Notes under the pieces: model-generated
Seen by the model: the letters and a program-made list of their open reading frames with translations, nothing else
Told to the model about the DNA's origin: nothing
Database searches by the model: none
Translations under genes and position numbers: made by a program
Part shown: piece after piece, positions 1 to 11,278 of the stretch
Numbering within the stretch: the stretch's first letter is position 1
Layout of the letters: each line of letters begins with the position of its first letter
Source: Clonostachys chloroleuca
Taxonomy: Eukaryota; Ascomycota; Sordariomycetes; Hypocreales; Bionectriaceae
DNA: 64,000 nucleotides
Assembly: GCA_037952775.1 (NCBI GenBank)
Contig: JBANAY010000004.1
Location: 4,898,001 to 4,962,000, forward strand
Direction of reading: 5' to 3'

Positions 1-2913
1 TTCCAGGAGTTGGAGTCGTAGGTCTCGGAGAATATTAGCCCACTGTCCGTGTAGAACACGACCTCGGTGAAACTTACAAGTGAAGACAGGCGACTCTATT
101 AGTTGCACAAGCTTGTCAACTTGAATGAGTATGTTGACTGTCATGTCTAGCTCGCCACTGATTGCTAGTTAGTCAATGTGCAAACCGAGAGGAGAGAATG
201 TGGACGGAAATAAGCTCACAAGATCTGTAGAAGGTTATACGCCTGTTCATATGCTTGAGCAAGCAAACATAGGGAGAAGGTGGCCACAGCGTTATAGCAC
301 CATGACCTGAAGAGGGCCACAAAGAGTGTTTGCCCATCCTGATCAACGAGTTAGTATATCTCATGCAATCAAATTCCGGGCCAAATGCGTACCCTTGTTT
401 CTAGGTTCCGTAGCCGCTTCCTAACATCCGCTAGTTGCGGAGCTGTGATGAGGTTGTTGTTGAGATTCTGTACCATGATGCTGGCAAATTCGACGTCCTC
501 TTCCTTCTCTATACAGTCTGCTAGAGTTCGGTATATCCGTTCAGGGCTAAGACTGATACATAGTTGTCGGATGATGAGATTGCCCCTCGTCTCTAGCAGT
601 TTTCTATCGGTAGAGAAGAGCTGAAGAAGGTTGACCATGAAGTTGGCAAAATAATCATCCTCGCTATTTCTGGATATTTGAGACAGGAGTTGCAGGTCCT
701 TGGTTACGACGGCATCGGAGGGGTCAGACAGTGTCTTGAGTAATGCGGGGAATGTCCCATCGTTGAACGCCAACACTTTTCTCGGGGCTTTTCTGTGTAG
801 CATGATGAGCCAGGTCAGCGCCGCCACCCGGGTTGCCTCGTGATCGTTGAGAAATAAGAGAGTCAGCGAATTAACAGCAGCTACATAGTCAAGGTCTGCG
901 CTTGGTTGTGGAGTTTCGGCGAGAACTGGGTTTGAGAGTGTGCGTTGATGAAGTGTCTGTTGCCCGGGCGTGGGACTACGTATGCTGAGGTCCCGTGAGC
1001 TAGAAATCGAAACGCGCTGGCTGGATGTCCCTTCCTGTTTGTCTCCGGGAAGTGGAAGGCGGGAAGTCGACTGTGCCTGGGATTGGCCAGGGGTCTGGGG
1101 CTTCAGGATAGCTTCGTCTGACAGTGATACAACATAGTCCATGAAGCAAGTGTTCACTCGGGTAGCCGCCTGTCGGATTGTTTCATTGGAGCTAGCCATT
1201 GCCGGGAGCATATGCGCCAGAATCTTGGGTGTAAAAGGTAGTACTTCTTCCGGGCAAATATCCAGAAACTCGACAATCCAGCGAAGAGACTCCAATAGGC
1301 AATCCTCCTCTAATGTACACAGTAAGCACCACAGCAAAACATGGGGTAGTCATGGAGTGGGGCACACAAACCATTGGGAGAATCAAGGGTGGATGTCAGG
1401 ATTTCGAGGATCGAGGAGTAGTTAATCTCAACATCTTGGCCAGGGATCCAGTCTTCGTCTAGGTCATCTAGTTCGTCGTCGGGGGCCATCTCGGACTCGA
1501 TCTCATCACCTTCCTCGGGGCCGACGTGGCCGCTTTCACTATCGGCGGACTCCTCACGTTTGCGCTTGCCGCCTTCCCTCTGCTTCCGAGACTCGGTAAT
1601 GCCCTTCTTCACCCGAGCGATTCGTTTAATTTCGCTGAGGAACTTATCAAGGCAGGTCTGCGTGGAGGCCCGTACGTCGGCATTCTGATCACCCAGGAAT
1701 TTAAGCAGGCCAGCGAGGAATTCTGGCAGGTACGTGACAAGCTCCAGGTCTGGAATAGAATCCAGCAGAGTAAGCCAGCCCACGAGGAAGTTTCGAGTGA
1801 AGGGATTAATAACCCAAATCCGATCCTTCAAAAGCGGAATGAACCTTGGGAGTGAGAAGGCGGTAGGTAGAATTTGTTCACTGTCATCTATCTGATCTTT
1901 GTCGTCACCGTGGAATTCTGGTGCAGCTTCAAGAACTGAGATGTACGATGCGGCAGCTTCGGAGACGATATCCTTGATGAGGCGGTCCAGAAGCTCTGCA
2001 CCGTTCTTGACTGACAGCTCTGAGTCTGCGCCAAGCTGTTGATAAATGAATTGTGTGAGCAATGATTCACCAATACAAGAGGATTGAAAGGAGTGATAAC
2101 GGTATATCTGTACAGATATGACGTGGAATAAGAGACGGAGGGCTACACATACCTTGCAAAGTTGATCGAATATGCTATTAAAATAAACCAAGATCTCACC
2201 TTTGGCAACCTTGGCAATATTGTACATAGCCTCGCAGGCATAGTAGCGAACCCTAGCATCCTGATCGGTGAAACAGGCAAGCACTGGAGGGACAATCCTG
2301 GCCAAATAACGAGGCAGCTCCTGGTAAAGATGTTAGTGTGAGTTGAACAGAGATGCACCACGCGCAACCGATGACGACTAGGGGTCCGGCTTACAGGTCC
2401 TAACGCAATGGCTGCAGCTGCCAAACCAATCAAGCCGCCATTCCTGGCGTGCGGCTGGTGAACAGCATAGGCATAGTCGTCGCATAGCTGATCAAGAATA
2501 TCGTAAACCTTTTGGTAATCCTTTGTTACAACCAGATCGCGAATGATTCTCTCGAGCCTACAGAAAGGGTATTAGAGGATGGCAGCACAAGAAGGTGTTT
2601 TGATAGCGACTAGAGGCGGGGAAGATTGGGTGGCAACAACGGCCGGAAACCCAGATCGCTTGTTTAAAGGAGGGTATCACGGAATGCGATAGCAAGCTTG
2701 AGCAAGATGTGACATGCGGAAGGGCGAGATAAGGGGTAGCAGAGAAAGCGAATAGGTGCCATGCAGCTGCAAGACGGGATGGGACCTGCGGGCAAAAAAG
2801 TGCCTGGCTACCTTGGGCAGGCAGGCCGGGCCTGGTGAAACGTACTCGAGAGCTCCGATCTTCCGCTTATCGTAGAACTTGTCATTCAAAGCGCGCTGGA
2901 TGTGGGTATCCAT
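1..2913 (-). CDS. VAC14: VAC14-like PIKfyve/Fab1 scaffold protein, 3' end beyond window
   Basis: Vac14 is the HEAT-repeat scaffold that holds the PI3P 5-kinase Fab1 and the phosphatase Fig4 on the vacuole/endosome and sets PI(3,5)P2 levels. I see eight exons on the minus strand: 2846-2913, 2395-2557, 2153-2320, 1372-2035, 393-1309, 220-338, 78-157 and <1-23. All phases agree and the introns are 54-288 nt. The ATG at 2911-2913 opens the typical MDTHIQRALNDK start. Recognisable blocks are ADSELSVKNGAELLDRLIKD (Fab1-binding part), an acidic linker with KRKREES, and the C-terminal Fig4-binding part with LFVALFRSWCYNAVATFSL and LVQLIESPVFT. Without the last three introns the frame would stop falsely at 369 after RVRIWPGI, so the apparent short C-terminus is intron read-through. 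The last exon continues left of base 1, so the stop codon is not in the window. Identification is by family recognition. Confidence 0.93.
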
Positions 2914-5005
2914 GGTCGCTGCTAGACCATGCTGTCCAGGCTATGGCAGAGGGGCTGTTCCGAGGCGCCAGCTCTAGAGGCAAGGTTTTGATGAGGACAG
3001 TGACTGAATCCGTTGGCGGGAGGAGATGATGATGGTGGTGATGATGATGATGCAGCCAGTGTTGATGAGGCGCTGGTTGGGTGCTGGCAGCCTGTGGCAG
3101 GTGGTGACCTAAACCAAGGTAGGCAGTGGGTGTAGGCAGTAGGGGCAGGTACCTCCTGTTGTGGTACCTCTCTGTCACTGCTGAGGCCCGTGTGTGCACT
3201 ACCTTTCATGTACCTTGCTTGAGGGATTGAAGCTGAGAATAACAAAGCCAGAGTTGCTTGATGCTTGCGCTGGGCTGAAAACTCGATTGAACTGCCTGCT
3301 GGAAACGCTTTGTCGCTATGCCTGGTAGATAGCGATGGCAGTGGCATGGAATGGAGCAATGACGTGGTGGTTCAACCAAGGTGGTAGTAAAGGTACATGC
3401 GAAGACGGCAGGTGGGCACCATCGAGCAGGTCCTGGGTACTTGCCTCACTATTTAAACAAAGCTCTAGCAACAACATTCACTTCAACTGCCTCTCCTTTT
3501 GGGTTATTCCACGCAGTGACCAGCTCACACGAAAGACTTCTCGGTCTTAAGACACGCAAGCCTGCCATTTGTGTTCGGTTGACTGCCGCCACTTGCCCGA
3601 TATATGTACTGGGGTCAAGTCACAAGCTTTAACTTTCGAGTTGCTTGAGTCCACCATGGATCAGCAAGATCACAACCCAATCTACACTGCGATGAAATGA
3701 AATGAGAGAGGGAAGTGTATAGAGAGGAGGAAGTGTGCGATTGTCGATACACTATCTGCATCAATTAATTGGCTGCTCCCCTTTGAATAGGTGAAAACGT
3801 CCGCTGCCTCCAACATCGAACAAGTAGTTTCGTTATAGAATTGGAATGACGAAATCTTGCATGAAACATTAATCAATCAGCCAGCGCCGCAAACGGCCGC
3901 TCCCAGACACTTTACCATCTGCCGACCGGGTGACATTAAGTTTGAGACACCTCAACGTTCAACTGCTCATTTTCAACTTAGCGACCGGTTTGTCCTGCTA
4001 TGCCATTCTAGCCATCGTAAACACTCGTCTACTCACAACCACTCTTAGTTTGGTATCTCATTTCTTTGTCACCTCCTTGTCTCTTTAATAAGTCGCCAGG
4101 CTAGTTGATTCTAGTATCTTTAACATACCGCCGTAGCAAAGTGCAGATGATACTAACCGATTTGGCTTCAGAGCCGCTACCAGGTTCATCATCCGCTCAG
4201 CTGAGCAGCTCATGTCATGTGTGCACCTCAACCCACACCCACAAAAGTCTTGCATCAGTGAATGACCTTGCAATTAATTCCCCTATTCCGTTCAGAGTGA
4301 CTCCCTTTGCAGCTTAACCGTTAATCTCGGCCCAAATAGTCTCAACAACGACAGTGAAGGTCCAGCACTGCGTAATGGAGTGCGAACATGAGCATTTCCT
4401 GCCGGCAACCATACACAGAAAATCCATGATCCCAGATGTGATCGTGACTAAAGCAGCCGCAAATTGGATTAAAATGTGCGACGATGAGGGAAAGCTTACA
4501 ATTGCTATCGTCACCATTGATATCGCCTTGTACATTAGAGAGCCTACCCCCCGCTACCAACTCTGAAGGCCAAATCCAACGCACACAAATTTTTGTATAT
4601 TTTAATAAGTAGGTGACCTATTCGCAGTCCTCCAAGTATCTCATACCGCTAATCGACGAACAAAAATATACACAACAACGAGGAAACCAGCCCTTAGCAA
4701 TGGGGTGAGTGATGTAGTCTCAATGTGAACGCTACACTCCATCTTGAAGTTACCGCCTCTATAATTGGTGCATGCAGCGCTTGGGGCTGCAGCATATTGT
4801 ACCGAATAACCAATCAAGGCAGCCTTTCACAATGTGGCCTTGGCCCTTGGAAAATTGATCATCCGAAAGTGCATAATAAGTACGACACTCATTGGGAGGG
4901 GGTTATCAGCCATAGCCCAGTAAGTTGGATCTTGATAATTTGTCGCAACTGTCAAGAATCTCATAGGACCATCTCTGAGCCTTCATATACGCCCGGCTTC
5001 TGAAC
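2914..5005. other. Intergenic region between VAC14 and the AAA ATPase pseudogene
   Basis: No convincing gene is seen. The VAC14-proximal part should hold its 5' leader and promoter. It contains an imperfect TGA/GGT triplet tract at about 3025-3052, several GGTACCT/AGGTA motifs (3148-3440), and AT-richer sequence from about 3650 to 4700. Reading frames here are short and show no family resemblance. Confidence 0.5.
3025..3052. repeat. GAT/GGT trinucleotide microsatellite
   Basis: An imperfect run of GAT units interrupted by GGT lies about 110 bp upstream of the VAC14 start codon, probably in its 5' leader or promoter. Confidence 0.8.
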
Positions 5006-7998
5006 ATGGAGAAGAGAGCAAGGCCACACACTGGTCGTCCTTCCCCCGGTCCTCATGGCAACCAAGCAGAGAGGCAGGCGAAGCGTCGTAAACACGGCGA
5101 CCACGAAGACCATGCTCGCGAGATGCAGAAGCCTTTGGTGAGACTAGCTAATAGAGCTCTCCTGTTTGGGTGTTTAAAGCCACATGCTGGTACATGATTA
5201 AGCACCGCGTTCCCAGAATGCCGAGACAAGAACCCGACAAAATCCCATCATAACCATTGACTGGAGGGCTCAATTATGTCGCTTCCTGGGAAAAGAGAAT
5301 TCTGTGACTGACGATGAGCTCCTAGAAGAGCAAGAAGCCGCATTCGCCGACCTGAAAGAGGCACGCCTGCCGGGAACCCACTCTCGTGATCTATATCTAG
5401 GCTCCCGCCATCAAATCATCTACAGGCTCCATTGCTTCAAGTCCGGAGGCGACACAAGGCTCTACGAGGAACTCTACAGCGGCGATGAAACTGTACAGCG
5501 GGAGACTCATCTGTTCGGCCGGGCTACTATAGATAACTTGGAACTATACCTGGAGAGGAACAAAGACGTTGCTATGATCGTGTACAAGGATTTTGAATGC
5601 TGTGGTCCCTTCAACTCTAGTTTCTGGCATGATTATGGCGAGGGACAACTTCCGACTAGTGATGAACCTCCCTTGTTGAAGGGTGAGTCAATTAAGCTTG
5701 TCTCCGAAGAGATGAAGCGGGCATTCAGTGACATGCTTGCACTCGTGTCGACAGATGTTCCACTCCCTAAATCTCAGGATCTTCAGGTGACGGAGATGGG
5801 TGAAGACATTTCATCGCCGGATTCTTCTGACGCCGATGATATTGTCATTGAGAGTGAGCATGAGCTTGAGGATGCTGTATATCCCTACCTGTGATGGTTC
5901 CACCATCGTCTAGAGATTAGCGATGTCATCGACATGACCAACGAAGACCCGGTCCCCCCTATACGCGTACTCAGAGACTACATTATAAGTACGATGTCGA
6001 ATGAATGGGTCTTAGTAGACGATATGATGTCTCAGAACCAGATAACAGCACGATATCTTCCCTATCTCTATGTAAGTACCTAGCATCCAACGACACAATA
6101 TTTCACAACCTAAAGGTTTCACCTAGGTACCTGGGCAAATTACTATCTCCAAGCAAAACGGCAAAGACATTTCAAAATTCCGAGGCCTCCAAGTCCTCGA
6201 GAAAAAATCGAACAGTGGCAAAGCCGGCGCGCGGATCCGGGTCAGCTCATGGTCTTTTGATGGAAAGTTTCGAAGAGCTGAGATGAATATCCCCTTTCCA
6301 ATTTTACCTTCATCAACCAAAAAGCTTGACATTAGGGAGCTTGAGCTCTGCCCTCAGCGCTCCGCCCTGGAGGATGTTGTAGAGGCAATCCGAAAACGGG
6401 GGCAATTAATATGGAAATGCCGTCGCCGACACTACGTCTCTTCTCAAGTCACCAGCACAGAGGGAACGCAGACTCCGGTAGGAGACATTGAAGATCCATT
6501 ATTGAACACCATGATTAATCTAAATTTAGGAAGAGTCACACTTTATGGTGGACATGGAGACTTACTAGCGAATGCACCCGGAGCAAAATGAGTTGTCAGA
6601 GATCTCAGATCAAGATGTACTTGACGATCTAGTCATGGAAAAGGACTGCCCTGATCTAGGCGACAGCTTTTACATGTGTCTGCCGGCTACTATTGTTGGT
6701 TACAATATGCAGAGGAAAGCATGGGGCACGTTCAAGGCAATCTTTCTAGTCTTGATATCGAGATGTGCTAACTAACACTTCATAGTGACGCTCGAGGTAC
6801 ATCATCTGACTGATGTGCGCTGGAATACCAAGGCTTTCGACTACCTTGTCATCAATCAAGAGACTAAGGAGCTTATCAAGGCTGTAGTCACCAATCAACT
6901 TGGAACTCTGTCAAAAGCAGACCTTATTCAGGGAAAAGGAAATGGTTTATTCATATTGCTTCATGGGTGAGGTTTTTGGTGATCCAAGAAACACTTCACA
7001 ATGCTCACAAACTAGGATAGTGGTCCCGGAACCGGCAAAACACTCACAGCAGAAAGGCTATCCCTCTATGCAATCAAACTTGCTAGAAATGTAGCTAATT
7101 TGACCAGTGTTGCTGAAATTGCTCAAAGACCACTCTATAGAGTCACCTGTGGCGATATCGGAACAAAAGCAGAGGATGTAGAGCAGGTTTTTCTCCCAGC
7201 GTACACACGTTTATAATCTGACGCCGACACCACCTAGTATTTAGACAGTGTCCTACTTCTTGGAGCCACTTGGGGATGTGGTAAGTATCACATACTTTTC
7301 TCAAAAGCCCGGAAGTTCAAATCTGATGCTACAAGTGCAGTGGTGCTTCTAGACGAAGCGGATGTCTTTCTCGAGCAAAGGTCAATCTTAAATCTGGAGC
7401 GAAGTGCTCTGGTCTCCGGTTCGTTGCATGGTTTGAAGGCTTTGGTCCGAACTATTCTGATAATCCACCTGTGTTTCTTCGGGTTCTCGAATACTACGAC
7501 GGTATGTCAACCAAGTGCCATTAGTAGCACTCGACGTTAACAACCAAGGAAGGGATCTTAATTGTGACGAGCAACCGAGTGGGAATATTCGACGAGGCAT
7601 TCAAGTCTCGCATTCAGCTAAGCTTGCACTACAGCAATCTCGACCATAATCAGAGATTCCAGATCTGGAACAACTTTTTTGATCACCTACATGAAAACCA
7701 GGATGCACTCGAAATCGAATCAGCATCCTCAAAGAAGTCGAGAAAAGGTGGGTATGGAATCAATATTCAGGACTTGACTACTCATTTAGATATGCTAGCT
7801 AGTGCGAACTTGAATGGAAGGGAAATTCGAAACGCGCTGTCTACGGCCAGGCAACTTGCTATATATCGTAAACAGCGTTTGGACTATTCTCACTTGGAGA
7901 TTGTAATGAAGGAGGCTCAGAAATTTGACAAATATCCGAAGGAAGTTCATCACGGTATCTCCGAGGACGACATTAAGAGAGGCAGAAAGGAGAGGTGA
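5006..7998 (+). pseudogene. Decayed AAA+ ATPase of the fungal DUF7025-AAA family
   Basis: The intact family is a large fungal protein with an N-terminal region (often annotated DUF7025) and a C-terminal AAA domain. The exons can be followed: 5006-5137, 5217-6071, 6127-6477, 6530-6736, 6797-6966, 7021-7056, 7108 onward with further short introns, and a last part from about 7557 to 7998. Walker A GPGTGKT (7022-7042), Walker B VVLLDEADVF (about 7340-7370), the TSNRVG...FDEAFKSRIQ sensor/arginine-finger block and the NGREIRNA sensor-2 region are all readable. Several lesions break the gene. TGA at 5892-5894 interrupts YPYL-WFHHR. TAG at 6566-6568 sits in METY-RMHPE where the family has TYQRMHP, so CAG to TAG is likely. 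The intron ending before GTG at 7471 has no AG acceptor. Two introns start with GC (6737, 7057). These are substitutions, unlike the single-base losses elsewhere in the window. A functional gene with sequencing errors is possible but less likely. Confidence 0.82.
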
Positions 7999-8106
7999 GA
8001 GCCATGTGTTCCAGCCAGTTCACCATATTTGTATGGCATCAAAGTAGGTAACAGATGATTGTTAGAAATAAAAATAGTCATAAGTATTATTATCCTTTAA
8101 ATTACT

Positions 8107-10577
8107 CTAAAGAGAGCTCGGCCCTTCCCATTGTTTCAAAAGGGCTTTTGTACAAGCTGCCGCAGTTGCTGCGGCACAATTTTGCCAAACTTTAGATTTG
8201 TGACAGTCGGCATAGTCGCAAATACCTTTGATAATGAGGCAAGGTCCATATTCCCATGGCCCTATTCCCTCCATTTCGAAGGCTATAACGTCTTCCTCGC
8301 TGGCGATGCGTTCGCGCTCTTCGCCAGATTTCATGACCGTGTCTCCCGACCCAACATTTCCAATATGAATAACGGTGCCAAATTCTAATCCAGAATCTCC
8401 CTGAGAGGTTTGTTTGAGTCATAAAGGGTCAATCGCCTTCGAGGAATAAACCCCTGAGTTTCGCAACCCAGGGCTTCGCATGTCGAAGTTTCCGCTTGCC
8501 TGCAGATACCGTCCTCTATCCCACAGGTACGTTCCCACGAGGCGCATAGAGCCGACGTCTTGTGTTTGTGCAAGCATGAAGGTGAAACCAATACGTCTCT
8601 TCCAGGCCCAGGATATTCATAAATCAAGTTACCTAAGGCATCTGTTTGTGAATGAAGATCCCTAAGGTAGAGGTTTGTCCTCTCTTTCAAGGAGCAGAGT
8701 TGCTGAGAACTTTTCAGCATCGAGAGAAAACCTCTCAGTTTAACACAAGGCCGTGACAAGTTCTCTTGAAGAGTTCGTTTCCTGGAAAAACGGTCAGGGC
8801 ATCGTCGGCCCAGATCGAGCTGAACTAAGCCTTCGCTGATGATGACATCGCCCAGGACACGCTCTATGCTACCTACTTCTCCAAAAGGCACCCCGCCACA
8901 GATACCTACGACAAGAGAGAGTTTGATACTTGGGAAACTGGAACAGCAGCCAGAAGCAGCAATAGCGGCTGAGTTTTTTCCCATGCTCGCCAAATGTACC
9001 AGGACAACGTTTTGATCCCCAATAGCTCCAAAGGTATATGAATTCTTATCCACATGGGTTCTCGGATATCTTTCCTTGTCCCAGATCATATCGAAGAGCG
9101 ATATCATTGCGTCAGCTTCCAGAGGAAGCGCGCAGTATATGGCTACTTTGAAGCCCTTAACATCGGCAGAGGCGGAGTATTTAGTCCCAGAAGTGCTACT
9201 TGTTTCTTTTTGTGCTCTTTGGGTGACTTTCCTGAGGCTTTGCTCCTTTCCTGAAATCGTGAACCCGAAATCCAACTTGGAATCACTACTTTCAGCATCC
9301 TTTCTTTGACGTATTTGAGTGAAAACTGAGTGAAAACTCAGTGAAGATCGGAATCAGACGCCTCAGGTTCAGAATGTCCCTCAGTCTGCCGTCCTTGAGT
9401 AGCGGCTTGGTTTCGGCTTTTAATATGGAATGTTGATTCGAAGGGATTAATGAGACTCATAACCTGTTGCTGTGCTGCAGTTTTTGTCTCGGGAGACGAA
9501 GCTTTCTCCTCTGTGTAAGATGTTGAAGCCGTCGGTTCCTTCCAAAGATTTGGCGGGATGTCTGCTTGGTCAGAGTTTCTCGTGCATATAAAATCCTGGT
9601 GCATGTTGAGCGTTGTGACTCCTATGGTAGATACGTACTTCGAAGTTTGTGGTACTTTCAAAGCACGACAGGAGACTATCATCACCAGAATGATTGTGTG
9701 GGGAGAAATCGTCTCGACTTTTCCCAATAAGCCCTGGAAAGCGGGAAGCCAGTTTTGCAACTCATGCTCATCGGTAGTGTGGAAACCAAGGTCAACAATG
9801 ATGTAGATCTCGGAAAGTTTACTGCATATAGTTTCCAGGATCTTGAACCAATCTGAACAGGTCAGTGCCGTGGTAAAACTTCCCACCAATTCAGCGACTA
9901 GCCCGACCGAGGGTCGAGATATGTTTCCATGCAATGCCTGGATGGCAATATGCCTGAGTACTTCGATCATATCCAGTGAGAATGGTATTTGGCAGGTGGT
10001 GGGTATAACCGGGTTGTGAGGCATATAGACCAACCGTCCTTTTCTCTCCTCGATCTTGTCTCCTAACTCTGCGGCGAACAAGCCCAATCTCCCAATCGCC
10101 TCATAGTTACCCTGTAAAACAAGGATCCTGGACCTATCGGAATTTAACCATATAGGAAGTAGCGGGTGAATCCAAACATCGTCTCTATATGTTTGTACTG
10201 GGTCCAGAGGAAGAGTTCTAAAAGATTTGACCTGTTTCCTTAAGAACTCAGCATCTATAAAGCTTAGATGTGGCGAGCAGAATACCATGAGCTTCCGCAA
10301 AAGTGACTCATCGGGAAAGGATACATCTTCCCATCTAAAATATTTCGACTGGTTTTCCAATTCTTCAATCTAGGTCGTCAGAAAATAGATATATTAAAGA
10401 AGGGGAAAACTTACGGTTTAACTTATCAGAAAATTCAACGGCAGCCGCACGATAGGCATTGCCAGGTTGTTCAATATAAATAACTACTGGTCCTTTACAG
10501 GCTTCATGATGATCTGGTCGGGATTGCGATTGTCTTTTCAATTCATCCAGCAACTTCGTGTGATTCGACGTCATCAT
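8107..10577 (-). CDS. PNP_UDP (nucleoside phosphorylase-like) domain protein, NLR-associated type, one frameshift
   Basis: My model has three exons: 10415-10577, 9360-10362 and 8107-9303 (introns 10363-10414 and 9304-9359). The C-terminal half carries a phosphorylase superfamily domain: FKVAIYCALPLEADAM, VVGICGGVPFGEVG, GDVIISEGLVQLDLG, then VMKSGEERERIASEE, VIAFEMEGIG and IKGICDYADCHK, ending with AAATAAACTKALLKQW. In fungi this domain usually sits at the N-terminus of NLR-like (STAND) proteins and may act on purine nucleosides. The N-terminal half (about 390 residues) matches no domain I recognise. It has a strand-like ILVLQGN and a Walker-B-like IYIIVDLG, so it may be a degenerate NTPase. 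There is no in-frame ATG ahead of the phosphorylase exon, which supports joining it to the upstream exons. Near 8386-8400 the frame shifts by one between SNKPLREIL and SGLEFGTV. Adding one base makes the CDS 2364 nt, an exact multiple of three. The gene converges on the AAA pseudogene. It could be a pseudogene. Confidence 0.62.
9321..9346. repeat. Short tandem/inverted GTGAAAACT repeat
   Basis: The unit GTGAAAACT occurs twice, separated by GA and followed by CAGTGAA, forming a short direct repeat with partial dyad symmetry. It lies inside the predicted intron at 9304-9359 of the phosphorylase-domain gene, where the reading frame otherwise breaks. Confidence 0.6.
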
Positions 10578-11278
10578 CTAAGGTAGGGCCCTTTTACATC
10601 TACACCTTCAAGCAGCAATAGAAATTGAACCAGCGATTCGTGGTATCAATAAGTGGCTAGGTTCCCTCAATGATTTGAATCTTAAATGCTTTGTTGCTCG
10701 AAATATTGAGCACATGCCTTTGTTATCACGTTTCATCGGTCTTGTGATACAACTCTGAAGCAGCTGAGGGCACCGCCACAGTCCGAGAACGTGTTGCATG
10801 TTGATTGGCCCCGAGTAGCCTTCGCGGGCAGATATACTTGTAGTTGCAGCTTGGTTGGCTGACTGTAGAATAAGCCTCCTCGGCCTGGGGTTCTGTACAT
10901 CTAGGCATAATTATGCCTAGGATTGGCTCTGCTACCCCCTCCCCTCAACCCCATTGTTGACCTGTTGGCCAAAATGTCAATCCCTGGTTCCTGATGTTGA
11001 AGTGTAGTCGGTCTCACCCAAGGAGATGCGAAAAACATCCGGAAACTAGGACTGATGTGTAACTAGGTTGGTGTTTGTCATGAATCTATACCATGCCATG
11101 AACAGACGGAACGATAAATTCTCCAAGATCGCATGCACCATGGTGGCGTAGCAGAGGGCTTTGCGAATATGACTGTGTACTTGCAAAAACCATTGCGGCG
11201 CATTGTAGCCATTTCAAGGCTCTCCACCACCAAGCTTAATGTTCACAGACTACCGAATATCCAGTTCCTTCGGCCTTC
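10578..11278. other. Divergent intergenic region between the PNP-domain gene and the C2H2 gene
   Basis: This 700-bp stretch separates two divergently transcribed genes and should contain both promoters. No coding potential is seen. It holds the perfect palindrome at 10901-10920. Confidence 0.55.
10901..10920. promoter_or_regulatory. Perfect 20-bp palindrome (possible operator)
   Basis: CTAGGCATAATTATGCCTAG reads identically on both strands with no spacer, and the bases on either side do not extend the symmetry. It lies midway between the divergent PNP-domain and C2H2 genes. A binding site for a dimeric regulator is an inference. It could also be a cruciform-prone relic of an element end. Confidence 0.45.
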
